Assembly (NCBI GenBank): GCA_013178125.1
Contig: JABLXJ010000016.1
Coordinates: 47,846-111,845 of the forward strand
DNA length: 64,000 bases
DNA from: Bacillota bacterium
Lineage (GTDB): Bacteria > Bacillota > SHA-98 > Ch115 > JABLXJ01
Direction of reading: 5' to 3'
Shown here: one piece after another, positions 26,669 to 34,210 of the stretch
Layout: the number at the start of each line of letters is the position of its first letter
Position numbering within the stretch: position 1 is the first letter of the stretch
Notes under the pieces: generated by a model
The model's database searches: none
Told to the model about the DNA's origin: nothing
What the model saw: the letters and a program-made list of their open reading frames with translations, nothing else
Translations under genes and position numbers: made by a program

Positions 26669-27991
26669 TCACTTGCTTGCCTTGATCTCCGCAAGCATCT
26701 TTTGCCATGCCTTATCTACCGAAGCGAGGTCGGGCGCTTTCTTGGTGGAGAAAGCCTCCTGCACCTCGGCGCGGACAACATCCATCATTTCAAAGAATCG
26801 CATGTTGGCAGGTGAGATCACGGCCGTCTTAAGGGTTGTCGCTACGCTATCGACAAAATCCTTGGGGAATGTCTTAGCAAAGCCAGGATCTCCCCACACA
26901 GAGCTCCGCGGGGCGAGTACACCCTTCAATGCCAGCTGCAGTTGGATCTGTTTGGACGTTGCCCATTCTATGAAGAGCCAACCGGCGGCTTTCTTCTTTG
27001 ATTTCGGGTTGAGTGAGATCGACCAGTAGTGCGAATGGGCAATACGCCCGACCGGCCCTTTTGGAAATGGAGCTATACCTATCTTGCCAGCTACGGTGGA
27101 ACGCTTTGGATCCTCAAGCCTGGAATAGATTACAGAAGAGTCAAGGACCATGGCAGCCCTTCCGGTGATCATAGCTGTATTGATTTCATCCCAGCCGAAT
27201 GATGTCACCCCTGGGGGTGTATACTGAAGTAGCTTCAGGTACATCTCCACTCCCGCTTTGCTCCCCGGGGAATTGATGTGGGATTTGAAGTCTTTTATCG
27301 TCATATAATCTCCGCCATAGGAACGAACAACGCCATACATCGGCCACCACAGGTCCTGGCCACCCCGTATTGTAATGCCGTAGAGCTTGGTCTTTTGCTG
27401 TATTGTTTTAGCAGCATCAAGCAATTCATCAAAGGTATCTGGAACATTCAAACCCAGCTGGTCAAATATGTCCTTGCGATAGACAAGGACCTGCGCCTCC
27501 GCAGTTATAGGTATTCTGTCTTTGTAAGAAGCACCAACGGTCGCGACCGCCCGCGCCCCCGGGAAGAAATCCTGCCAGTCATACCACTTGGCATCAGTCA
27601 AAGCTGGGTTGGTGAGATAGTCGTCGAGGGGTTCAGTCCACTTTTCAAGGGTATATTTAGGAGCATCATAGTACTGGCTCATGAATACATCAAAACCAAA
27701 TATACCCGCAGTCATGTCCGCCGGGACCTTGGTCAAAAATTCCTGCTCCGGCAGCTTGGTAACACGGACCTCTATACCTGTCAGCTTTTCGAATTGTGGG
27801 ATCAAGGGCTCAATTGCTTCTTGCCACGGGTGAATCGAGAATAATACATCGATTGTCTGTCCAGAGAATTGCTTCCAATTTATATTTTGACTAAATTCGC
27901 CGGGTATTGGTTGCGCCGCCCACACGCCAGATACCAGTACCACCATGATGATAAAGCAGCAAACCAAACTTACGTGGACCAGTCTTCTCAT
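26669..27991 (-). CDS. Extracellular sugar-binding protein (SBP family 1, second system)
   Basis: 440 residues. Signal peptide MRRLVHVSLVCCFIIMVVLVSGVWA followed by AQPIPG; no lipobox Cys at the cleavage region. The mature part has AQVLVYRKDIFDQLGLNVPDTFDELLDAAKTI, GRAAMVLDSSVIYSRL, GKIGIAPFPKGPVGRIAHSH and SKKKAAGWLFIEWAT. The same blocks recur in the ligand domain of the upstream regulator at 28205-29725, suggesting the regulator and transporter recognise related ligands. GGAGGGG is well placed before the ATG. Confidence 0.92.
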   Translation of the reverse strand: MRRLVHVSLVCCFIIMVVLVSGVWAAQPIPGEFSQNINWKQFSGQTIDVLFSIHPWQEAIEPLIPQFEKLTGIEVRVTKLPEQEFLTKVPADMTAGIFGFDVFMSQYYDAPKYTLEKWTEPLDDYLTNPALTDAKWYDWQDFFPGARAVATVGASYKDRIPITAEAQVLVYRKDIFDQLGLNVPDTFDELLDAAKTIQQKTKLYGITIRGGQDLWWPMYGVVRSYGGDYMTIKDFKSHINSPGSKAGVEMYLKLLQYTPPGVTSFGWDEINTAMITGRAAMVLDSSVIYSRLEDPKRSTVAGKIGIAPFPKGPVGRIAHSHYWSISLNPKSKKKAAGWLFIEWATSKQIQLQLALKGVLAPRSSVWGDPGFAKTFPKDFVDSVATTLKTAVISPANMRFFEMMDVVRAEVQEAFSTKKAPDLASVDKAWQKMLAEIKASK

Positions 27992-28204
27992 AATTCGCCT
28001 TCCCCTCCTAATATAACTTGGGTTACACGCTGTTTGACTTTGACTCGCCTACGGGCACCTATTCTGCGTCTAAAACTTCTTTGCCAGCTCACCTCCATAA
28101 TCCATGCTGTCCAGGCGAAATCTCCTTATCTTTTCACCCGCCCTTGCCCCCGCGAGCGGCATTGCGGCGCAGGCCTTACTGCCGCCTAGGTGCCTACCCT
28201 ACCC

Positions 28205-29725
28205 CTATCCCATCGCCCTCATCGAGAGCTCGTGCAATCTGCTGCTTTTTACAACCCGGCGGAATTCCACATCCTTTTTAATAAGGGTGCTATAGACCTT
28301 GGCCATCTCCTCAAGGGCGTCCTCAACCCCCATTACCCCGGTCAAGGCATGGGAGCCGTAAAGAGAGGTAACCTCCATCAATGCCCTTGCCTCCCTGTAA
28401 CGTCCCCAGCCCCGCCCCTTCCTCCACGCCCGCTCGATCACGCCTGCGCATGGGTTTCGCTTGTTAAATGTCGAATCCTGGACGATGGAAAGCCAATATG
28501 GAATGACGCCCTGGTTCATATAAACCCTTGCGACATCAGGCGAAGCACCCGTTGCAAACTTGATGAACTCAAACGCCTCAGCCTTGTGCTGGGAATCATA
28601 TGGTATGGCGAGCTCCCAGCCGGCGACCTGAGGGCACTCGGGCGGGAAGAGGGCATACCCAAGCTTGCCGGCCACCTCAGAATAATCCGGGTTCTCGAGG
28701 CATCCTATCAAAGAGCTCCAGTTCATCATCATAGCCACATCGCCTTCGGCCATTATCTTCACGCCATCAAAGACGCTGTGGTTGACGCTCTGGGGCGGTG
28801 AGAATTCGAGTAGAGACTTATAAAACTCCAGGGCCCTCCGTCCCGCCGGCGAATTCACGATAGGGACCAGATCGCTATCGAAGAGATCGCCTCCAAATGC
28901 CCAGAGAAAGCCTATGAAGTCCTCCGCAAGATCAGCGCCGGTTCGCTTGGCGTTGAGCGCTGTTCCGAAGGGGATATGCCCCCCGCTTTCATCAACCGAA
29001 TTGGTAAGCACCCTCGCAGCGTGAGCGTATTCATCAGGCGTTCGCGGCGCCTGCAAACCATACTTTGAAAACAGGTCCTTCCTGTAAAGCAACACGTACA
29101 CATCATTCTGCACTGGTATCCCGAATCTTCTTTCGCCGACGCCAGGTATGTAAAAAGCACAAGTATGGTCGATAACCGGGCGACCATCAGGTCCTTTGAG
29201 ATAATCGCGAGAGAAGTCCAGGCCTGATTCTTGTATATATGGATCGAGAACCTCCAGCTTGCCGCCGAGGACATACTCAGGCATCAACGAAAATGGGACC
29301 ATGATTATATCAGTATGCCCGGCGTGGTGTATAAATTCGGTGTAAAAATGCTCATGAACAGCTTCGTATGGAGCCGAGATCACGTTGATCTGGATATCTT
29401 CGTGAAGGCGCATAAACTCCTCGGCTAACGGGCGCCCTATCAGGTTTGCATGAAAATCCGGGGCGAGAAAGGTAAGGCGAGTCTTAACCCGGATCCCCGG
29501 CTGCGTTATGAAGGTTCCACGCCCTTTCTCGCGTCGCAGCAGACCTTCACGCTCCAAATCGTCAAACGCCTGGCGTATGGTGGGCCTGCTCACTCCGTAT
29601 ATGCTGCAGAGCTCCACTTCTGCGGGAATTTTATCTCCAGGTCGATATTTCCCCTCAGCGATATCCTTCAGGAGGGCCTCTTTCACTTGAAGGTAATAAG
29701 GTATTGTGCTAGCTTTATCTATCAA
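28205..29725 (-). CDS. Fusion regulator: GntR DNA-binding domain plus complete solute-binding-protein domain
   Basis: 506 residues, starting at TTG (29725). Residues 1-75 are a GntR winged helix (YYLQVKEALLKDIAEGKYRPG, IPAEVELCSIYGVSRPTIRQAFDDL, GLLRREKGRGTFI). Residues about 80-490 form an SBP-family-1 domain: VYVLLYRKDLFSKYGLQAPRTPDEYAHAARVLT, GDVAMMMNWSSLIGCL, GKLGYALFPPECPQVAGWELAIP, KAEAFEFIKFAT. There is no signal peptide or membrane segment, so the binding-protein fold is cytoplasmic and probably the effector sensor. It lies upstream of, and in line with, the transporter genes and divergent from the beta-glucosidase, so it likely controls both. Usual GntR effector domains are UTRA or FCD, making this architecture notable. 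Confidence 0.9.
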   Translation of the reverse strand: MIDKASTIPYYLQVKEALLKDIAEGKYRPGDKIPAEVELCSIYGVSRPTIRQAFDDLEREGLLRREKGRGTFITQPGIRVKTRLTFLAPDFHANLIGRPLAEEFMRLHEDIQINVISAPYEAVHEHFYTEFIHHAGHTDIIMVPFSLMPEYVLGGKLEVLDPYIQESGLDFSRDYLKGPDGRPVIDHTCAFYIPGVGERRFGIPVQNDVYVLLYRKDLFSKYGLQAPRTPDEYAHAARVLTNSVDESGGHIPFGTALNAKRTGADLAEDFIGFLWAFGGDLFDSDLVPIVNSPAGRRALEFYKSLLEFSPPQSVNHSVFDGVKIMAEGDVAMMMNWSSLIGCLENPDYSEVAGKLGYALFPPECPQVAGWELAIPYDSQHKAEAFEFIKFATGASPDVARVYMNQGVIPYWLSIVQDSTFNKRNPCAGVIERAWRKGRGWGRYREARALMEVTSLYGSHALTGVMGVEDALEEMAKVYSTLIKKDVEFRRVVKSSRLHELSMRAMG

Positions 29726-29971
29726 CCCGACCTGCCCCTATTATCGTAGTTGAGCTGCAATAAAACATACTGAACTTTGCATGTAAGTGATCAATGTTAC
29801 AACTATAGGCAATTCATAGAGGTTAAGTCATTACTTTTCTATATTTCCTACCTTGGCAGTACTAACATTTCGACGCCGATTTAGAAATTCCTCCTTGTTA
29901 TAACCCATTTTAAATCATGGGAGCAGGAAAGAACGTAGCAGGATAGAATCCGTAAAATTGAGGATTCTTAT

Positions 29972-30008
29972 CATGCAATATCGCAGTATCACATGCAGCA
30001 TCGCAGTA
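29972..30008 (+). promoter_or_regulatory. Two 17-bp direct repeats before the beta-glucosidase gene
   Basis: CATGCARYATCGCAGTA occurs at 29972-29988 and 29992-30008, a 20-bp period, starting 86 bp before the ATG. Just upstream, GATAGAATCC (29942-29951) and GGATTCTTATC (29962-29972) form an imperfect inverted repeat. The 332-bp divergent spacer 29726-30057 therefore holds candidate operators for the adjacent GntR-SBP regulator; no clear -35/-10 pair was found. Confidence 0.4.
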
Positions 30009-30057
30009 CGAGAGGCATGAGAGAACATAGATAAAAAATCAAGGAGGATTGAATTCC

Positions 30058-31446
30058 ATGAACCAGTATGAATTCCCCAGAGGCTTCCTGTGGGGCGTTG
30101 CAACGGCTGCGTATCAGATCGAGGGAGCGCCAGCCGAGGATGGAAAGGGCGAGTCGATATGGGACCGCTTCAGCCACACGCCCGGCAACATCTTGAACGG
30201 CGACACGGGCGATGTGGCCTGCGACCACTATCACCGGTATCGCGACGATGTTCGCATCATGAGGGACCTCGGCGTGACGGCCTATCGTTTCTCCATCTCA
30301 TGGCCGCGCGTGCTGTCAACAGGCAAGGGCCAGGTCAACCGCAAGGGCCTCGACTTTTACAGCCGCCTCGTGGACCTGCTCCTCGAAGCAGACATAAAGC
30401 CCGCCGTTACCCTGTATCATTGGGACCTGCCGCAGGCGCTACAGGATAAAGGGGGCTGGGTCAACAGGGCCACAACAGACTATTTTGCAGAATATGCCTC
30501 CATAGTCTTCAACGAGCTCGGAGACAGGGTCCCGATGTGGATCACCCACAATGAGCCGTGGGTGACCGCCTACGCCGGCCACGCCCTCGGCGTGCACGCG
30601 CCGGGGCTCAAAGATCTCCCATCTGCGATCCAGGTATCCCATCACCTGCTGCTCTCCCACGGCAAGGCAGTCCAGGCCTTCCGCGACCTGGGGATAAAGG
30701 AGGGCAGAATCGGGATAACGTTGAATCTTCATCCCGTATACCCCGCATCTTCAGAAGAATCGGATACGACCGTCGCCCGGCGGGCGGACGGCACTAGCAA
30801 CAGGTGGTTTCTGGATCCGATCTTCAAAGGCGCCTACCCTGAAGACATATGGGAACTGTTTAAGGAGAAGGTCAGGGCCCCCAAGATGGAAGAAGGGGAT
30901 TTTGAGCTGATCGGGTCCCCGGTGGACTTCCTCGGCGTAAACTACTATTTCAGAAACGTGGTCCGCGCTCTCGGACCGGACGACGAAGGCGACGCAAGCC
31001 CGCTGGACCGCATAATCGGAGGCGCGCCGGTGCGGCCCGAAGGCAAGTACACTGAGATGGGCTGGGAGGTGTACCCTGAAGGCATCTACGACCTTCTCAC
31101 GCGAATCCGGCGCGACTACGGCGACGTGCCGCTCTACATCACTGAAAACGGAGCCGCCTATGAAGACCGGGTCAATGAGGCGGGCAAGGCAGAGGACGAC
31201 GACCGCCTCGATTATATTAAAGCCCACCTCATCCAGGTCCACCACGCGATAGGGGACGGCGTTAATGTCGCCGGGTATTTCGTATGGTCGCTGATGGATA
31301 ATTTTGAATGGGCCTATGGCTACAGCAAGCGCTTCGGGCTCATCTACGTTGACTACCGCACGCCCGACCGCGATCGCACTTGGAAGAAGAGCGCCTTCTG
31401 GTACAGAGATGTGATCAAGAATAACGCGGTGACCATAAAGGATTAA
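30058..31446 (+). CDS. bglA: Beta-glucosidase, glycoside hydrolase family 1
   Basis: 462 residues from ATG 30058 with AAGGAGG ten bases upstream. Retaining GH1 enzyme: acid/base Glu in THNEPW (about 166) and nucleophile Glu in YITENG (about 363), plus FLWGVATAAYQIEGA at the N-terminus and WSLMDNFEWAYGYSKRFGL near the C-terminus. No signal peptide, so cytoplasmic: it would hydrolyse beta-linked disaccharides or their phosphates after uptake, probably by the adjacent transporter. Confidence 0.95.
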   Translation: MNQYEFPRGFLWGVATAAYQIEGAPAEDGKGESIWDRFSHTPGNILNGDTGDVACDHYHRYRDDVRIMRDLGVTAYRFSISWPRVLSTGKGQVNRKGLDFYSRLVDLLLEADIKPAVTLYHWDLPQALQDKGGWVNRATTDYFAEYASIVFNELGDRVPMWITHNEPWVTAYAGHALGVHAPGLKDLPSAIQVSHHLLLSHGKAVQAFRDLGIKEGRIGITLNLHPVYPASSEESDTTVARRADGTSNRWFLDPIFKGAYPEDIWELFKEKVRAPKMEEGDFELIGSPVDFLGVNYYFRNVVRALGPDDEGDASPLDRIIGGAPVRPEGKYTEMGWEVYPEGIYDLLTRIRRDYGDVPLYITENGAAYEDRVNEAGKAEDDDRLDYIKAHLIQVHHAIGDGVNVAGYFVWSLMDNFEWAYGYSKRFGLIYVDYRTPDRDRTWKKSAFWYRDVIKNNAVTIKD

Positions 31447-31463
31447 CGATTAGAATTTCTTGC

Positions 31464-31558
31464 CTACCGGGACCTGAAGTCCGCCGGACTTTTCCGGGTA
31501 GCAGTATCAGCAGTTGATGCACACTGAGCTGGCGGCATCCCTCTGTTCCGCCAGCTCA
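31464..31558 (+). terminator. Terminator hairpins between convergent bglA and acsE
   Basis: First hairpin AAGTCC-GCC-GGACTT (31477-31491), with outer CTACC/GGTAG, is followed by TTT and suits plus-strand termination after the beta-glucosidase. A second, perfect 11-bp stem TGAGCTGGCGG/CCGCCAGCTCA (31525-31535, 31548-31558) lies five bases from the acsE stop codon and can act for the minus-strand CODH/ACS operon, although no T-run follows it. Confidence 0.6.
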
Positions 31559-31562
31559 GCAC

Positions 31563-32360
31563 TTACATGCCCCCGGCCCTCCGCGCCACCTGGAGGTAAG
31601 AGTCGCAGTAAACCTCCTTATTAAGGAGGATCCTCGCCGTCGCCATCGCGTCCATGAGCTCGGCGTCTGTCACGTCCAGGATCGCCCCGTCGAGGCCGGC
31701 CGCCATCGCCATGACGAGGAAGACCCTGTTTACGAGGCTGCGATTCTTCGTCTTCTGGGACACGTTGCTCAATCCCACGAGTGTGCGCGGCGGAGGGTCA
31801 GCCAGGAGCTTGACCTGCCTTATGGTTTCCAGAACCTCCACAGCGTGCTCCTGCGCCACGCTCACCGGGAGGATGAGAGGATCTATAAAGAGGTCCGTGG
31901 TAGGTATGCCGTATTCATCGGCTGCTGCAACGATCTCCATGGCTATGGCGCAGCGGTCGTTGGCGTCCTTCGGGACGCCTTTTTCATTCATCGCAAGGCC
32001 TATTACATAGGCATTGTGCTCCTTTACGAGGGGCAGGATCGCCTCGAGCTTCGCCCTCTCCCCCGTTGTGGAATTGATTAGTGCCCGCCCCTTGTGCACA
32101 CGGAGGCCAGCCCTTATGGCCTCTATGTTCATGGAATCGATGGAGATTGGAAGATCCACAGCCTCCTGGGCGGTCTTGACAAGCCACCCCATTACCTCCA
32201 CCGGGTCTTCCACGGCAGGTCCCGTGTTTATGTCAAGGAAATGCGCCCCGGCGTCCCTCTGAGCCACGGCGAGGGCCCTTATCGGCTCGGGGTTGCGCTC
32301 CTGAATAGCCCGGGCCACGTCCTTGAATAGCCCGTTTATTCGCTCTCCCACCAAAAGCAT
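31563..32360 (-). CDS. acsE: AcsE, 5-methyltetrahydrofolate:corrinoid/iron-sulfur protein methyltransferase
   Basis: 265 residues, standard length. Opens with MLLVGERINGLFKDVARAIQERNP, with conserved DINTGPAVEDP, SIDSMNIEAIRAGL, INSTTGE, FIDPLILPVSVAQEHA and GLSNVSQKTKNR, the pterin-binding TIM-barrel motifs of AcsE/MeTr. It moves the methyl group from methyl-THF to the Co(I) corrinoid of AcsCD. Last gene of the CODH/ACS operon, 38 bp after acsD. Confidence 0.95.
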   Translation of the reverse strand: MLLVGERINGLFKDVARAIQERNPEPIRALAVAQRDAGAHFLDINTGPAVEDPVEVMGWLVKTAQEAVDLPISIDSMNIEAIRAGLRVHKGRALINSTTGERAKLEAILPLVKEHNAYVIGLAMNEKGVPKDANDRCAIAMEIVAAADEYGIPTTDLFIDPLILPVSVAQEHAVEVLETIRQVKLLADPPPRTLVGLSNVSQKTKNRSLVNRVFLVMAMAAGLDGAILDVTDAELMDAMATARILLNKEVYCDSYLQVARRAGGM

Positions 32361-32398
32361 AACATCACCCCCAATAAATATTCCTTAATTACACCCAC

Positions 32399-33373
32399 CT
32401 ACTGCCCGGCATCCGCCATCAACCCCGCTATATGCTCGCGTAGCTTCTCGAGGGCCAGCGGGTGGCGCAGGACTATGAGATCAGCCCCTGCCTGCAGGAG
32501 GGTGCTCGCCGTCATCATCTCCCAGAGTGGTCCCCTCATAGTCTCCGGGCCCCACTCAGGGAAGGCATCCTCCGTCTCCTTCGCCTCCTTCGCCCTCCAG
32601 GCTTCTTGACCCGCGAAGATCACAACGGGCATCGCCAACATCTTATCCCCCTGGAGCGAGCCGAGCCTCACGCGCTCCATGATTGAGTAACAGTATTCGA
32701 TCCCGTAGCCGAGGGCCCCACTCATCGGGTCAATGACTATATTCTCGGCGGGGAGGCCCATCTCCGTAATGAGGATGTTCAGCTGCTTACATATGTTGAT
32801 ATCCAGCGGCGACTGGGCGATGATGTTGTGCTTATTCACCATGCAGGTCGCTACCAGGGACTTATAATTCTCCTGCTTGGCTATGCCCAAAAGGCAATTC
32901 TCGCCGGCGAGCGCCTCCCCCACGGCAGGCATCACCTGGTTATCCTTGTCTGGGTCGCCGCACCCCACCACGATCAGGGGCACGCCCACCGCATCCCTCA
33001 CAGCCGTCACGGTTTTCACCGCATCGTCGGGGCTGGAATTCTTGAGGTCAGGGTCAGCGCTCACAAGCCGGATCAATACAAGATCAGCGCCATACTCCTC
33101 AACACACTTCTGCGCCCACTCTACCGGATTGCCCAGTACATCCTTATACGGCTCCACCAGGGTCGCCGGCCATTCCTCGGGGACCATGTCGAATACCTCG
33201 AGCGCAAGCCCCGGCGGATTCGGCATCGTGCCTTCAAAATGCAAAAACGGTAGACCCGTCGCGCCCCCGAGCGTAACCACGCTCGCCCGCGTTCCCCCGG
33301 CATCCTTCTTGGCACCTATGGTGACCTCACGCACCTTGCCCGTCCATCGCTCCTTCAGGATCTCGACCGCCAT
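32399..33373 (-). CDS. acsD: AcsD, corrinoid/iron-sulfur protein small subunit
   Basis: 324 residues. MAVEILKERWTGKVREVTIGAKKDAGGTRASVVTLGGATGLPFLHFEGTMPN matches the N-terminus of AcsD/CdhD; a TIM-barrel core with VIVGCGDPDKDNQVMPAVGEAL and IVIDPMSGALGYGIEYCYSIMERVR follows. It forms the CFeSP heterodimer with AcsC and helps hold the corrinoid. GGAGGGAAGC precedes the ATG. Confidence 0.95.
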   Translation of the reverse strand: MAVEILKERWTGKVREVTIGAKKDAGGTRASVVTLGGATGLPFLHFEGTMPNPPGLALEVFDMVPEEWPATLVEPYKDVLGNPVEWAQKCVEEYGADLVLIRLVSADPDLKNSSPDDAVKTVTAVRDAVGVPLIVVGCGDPDKDNQVMPAVGEALAGENCLLGIAKQENYKSLVATCMVNKHNIIAQSPLDINICKQLNILITEMGLPAENIVIDPMSGALGYGIEYCYSIMERVRLGSLQGDKMLAMPVVIFAGQEAWRAKEAKETEDAFPEWGPETMRGPLWEMMTASTLLQAGADLIVLRHPLALEKLREHIAGLMADAGQ

Positions 33374-33445
33374 CAGCTTCCCTCCAATCTAATCCAATCT
33401 ATAATCTAATCCAATCTATAACCCCGATCTCCCAATCTTGCAAAT

Positions 33446-34210
33446 CTATAACCCCAACCCTGTAAATAGCTCCCCCGCGGCGCGCACGGCCGGGGAGTCC
33501 CCGGGGAGGTCCGTTATTGACTTACCGTTGATATCGTTAGCCTCTATCTCAGGGTCAAAGGGGATAACCCCTGCCAGGCGAAGGCCCGCCGCCTCGATCT
33601 CCCATCTCAGCCGGTCGTCCAGGGCGCCTGTCGGCCCCGGGGCCTTCAGCACCACAAGGCGCCGGTCCTTCACCTTGAGCGAAAGGCCGCCCACGAGATC
33701 ATCGATCCTCTTCGCCGAGCGTATCCCCTTGATCGTCGGGTCGCTGGTCACCAGGAGGATATCGACATCATTGGTAGTCCGCCTGCTCAGGTGCTCGAGG
33801 CCCGCCTCGTTATCCATCACAACAAACTTATACCCCCCGCTCAGGGAATCCATCATCTTGCGCAGCAGGTTATTCACATAACAATAGCAGCCCGGCCCCT
33901 CGGGCCCGCCCATAACAAGGAGATCGACACCCTTCCCTTCAGAGATAGAACCCTGGAGCCTGTATTCGATGAATGCTTCCTTAGTCATGCCGCTGGGAAG
34001 GGAATCCGCCTTGCGATTGCACTCGGACAGAATCCCAGCTATACTGGGCCCGGGCTTCATGCCCAGGGCCTCGCCTAAATTTGCGTTTGGGTCGGCGTCG
34101 ACGGCCATGATCGGGGCGCCGCCCCTCTCGAGAAGGCGCCTGATCAAGAGCGCGCTGAGGGTGGTTTTCCCCGTTCCTCCCTTTCCTGCAACCGCTATTG
34201 TATATGCCAT
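33446..34210 (-). CDS. acsF: CooC/AcsF-type nickel-insertion ATPase (MinD/NifH superfamily)
   Basis: 254 residues with a deviant Walker A, AGKGGTGKTTLSALL, at the N-terminus, a VDADPNANLGEALG segment, and GPEGPGCYCYVNNLLR with the paired Cys (CYC) typical of CooC-like dimeric ATPases. By position next to acsC/acsD and RACo it corresponds to the accessory ATPase of acetogen acs operons, implicated in ACS or CODH maturation. Its start overlaps the upstream stop by one base (TGATG), indicating translational coupling. A second CooC is encoded at 44420-45253. Confidence 0.88.
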   Translation of the reverse strand: MAYTIAVAGKGGTGKTTLSALLIRRLLERGGAPIMAVDADPNANLGEALGMKPGPSIAGILSECNRKADSLPSGMTKEAFIEYRLQGSISEGKGVDLLVMGGPEGPGCYCYVNNLLRKMMDSLSGGYKFVVMDNEAGLEHLSRRTTNDVDILLVTSDPTIKGIRSAKRIDDLVGGLSLKVKDRRLVVLKAPGPTGALDDRLRWEIEAAGLRLAGVIPFDPEIEANDINGKSITDLPGDSPAVRAAGELFTGLGL

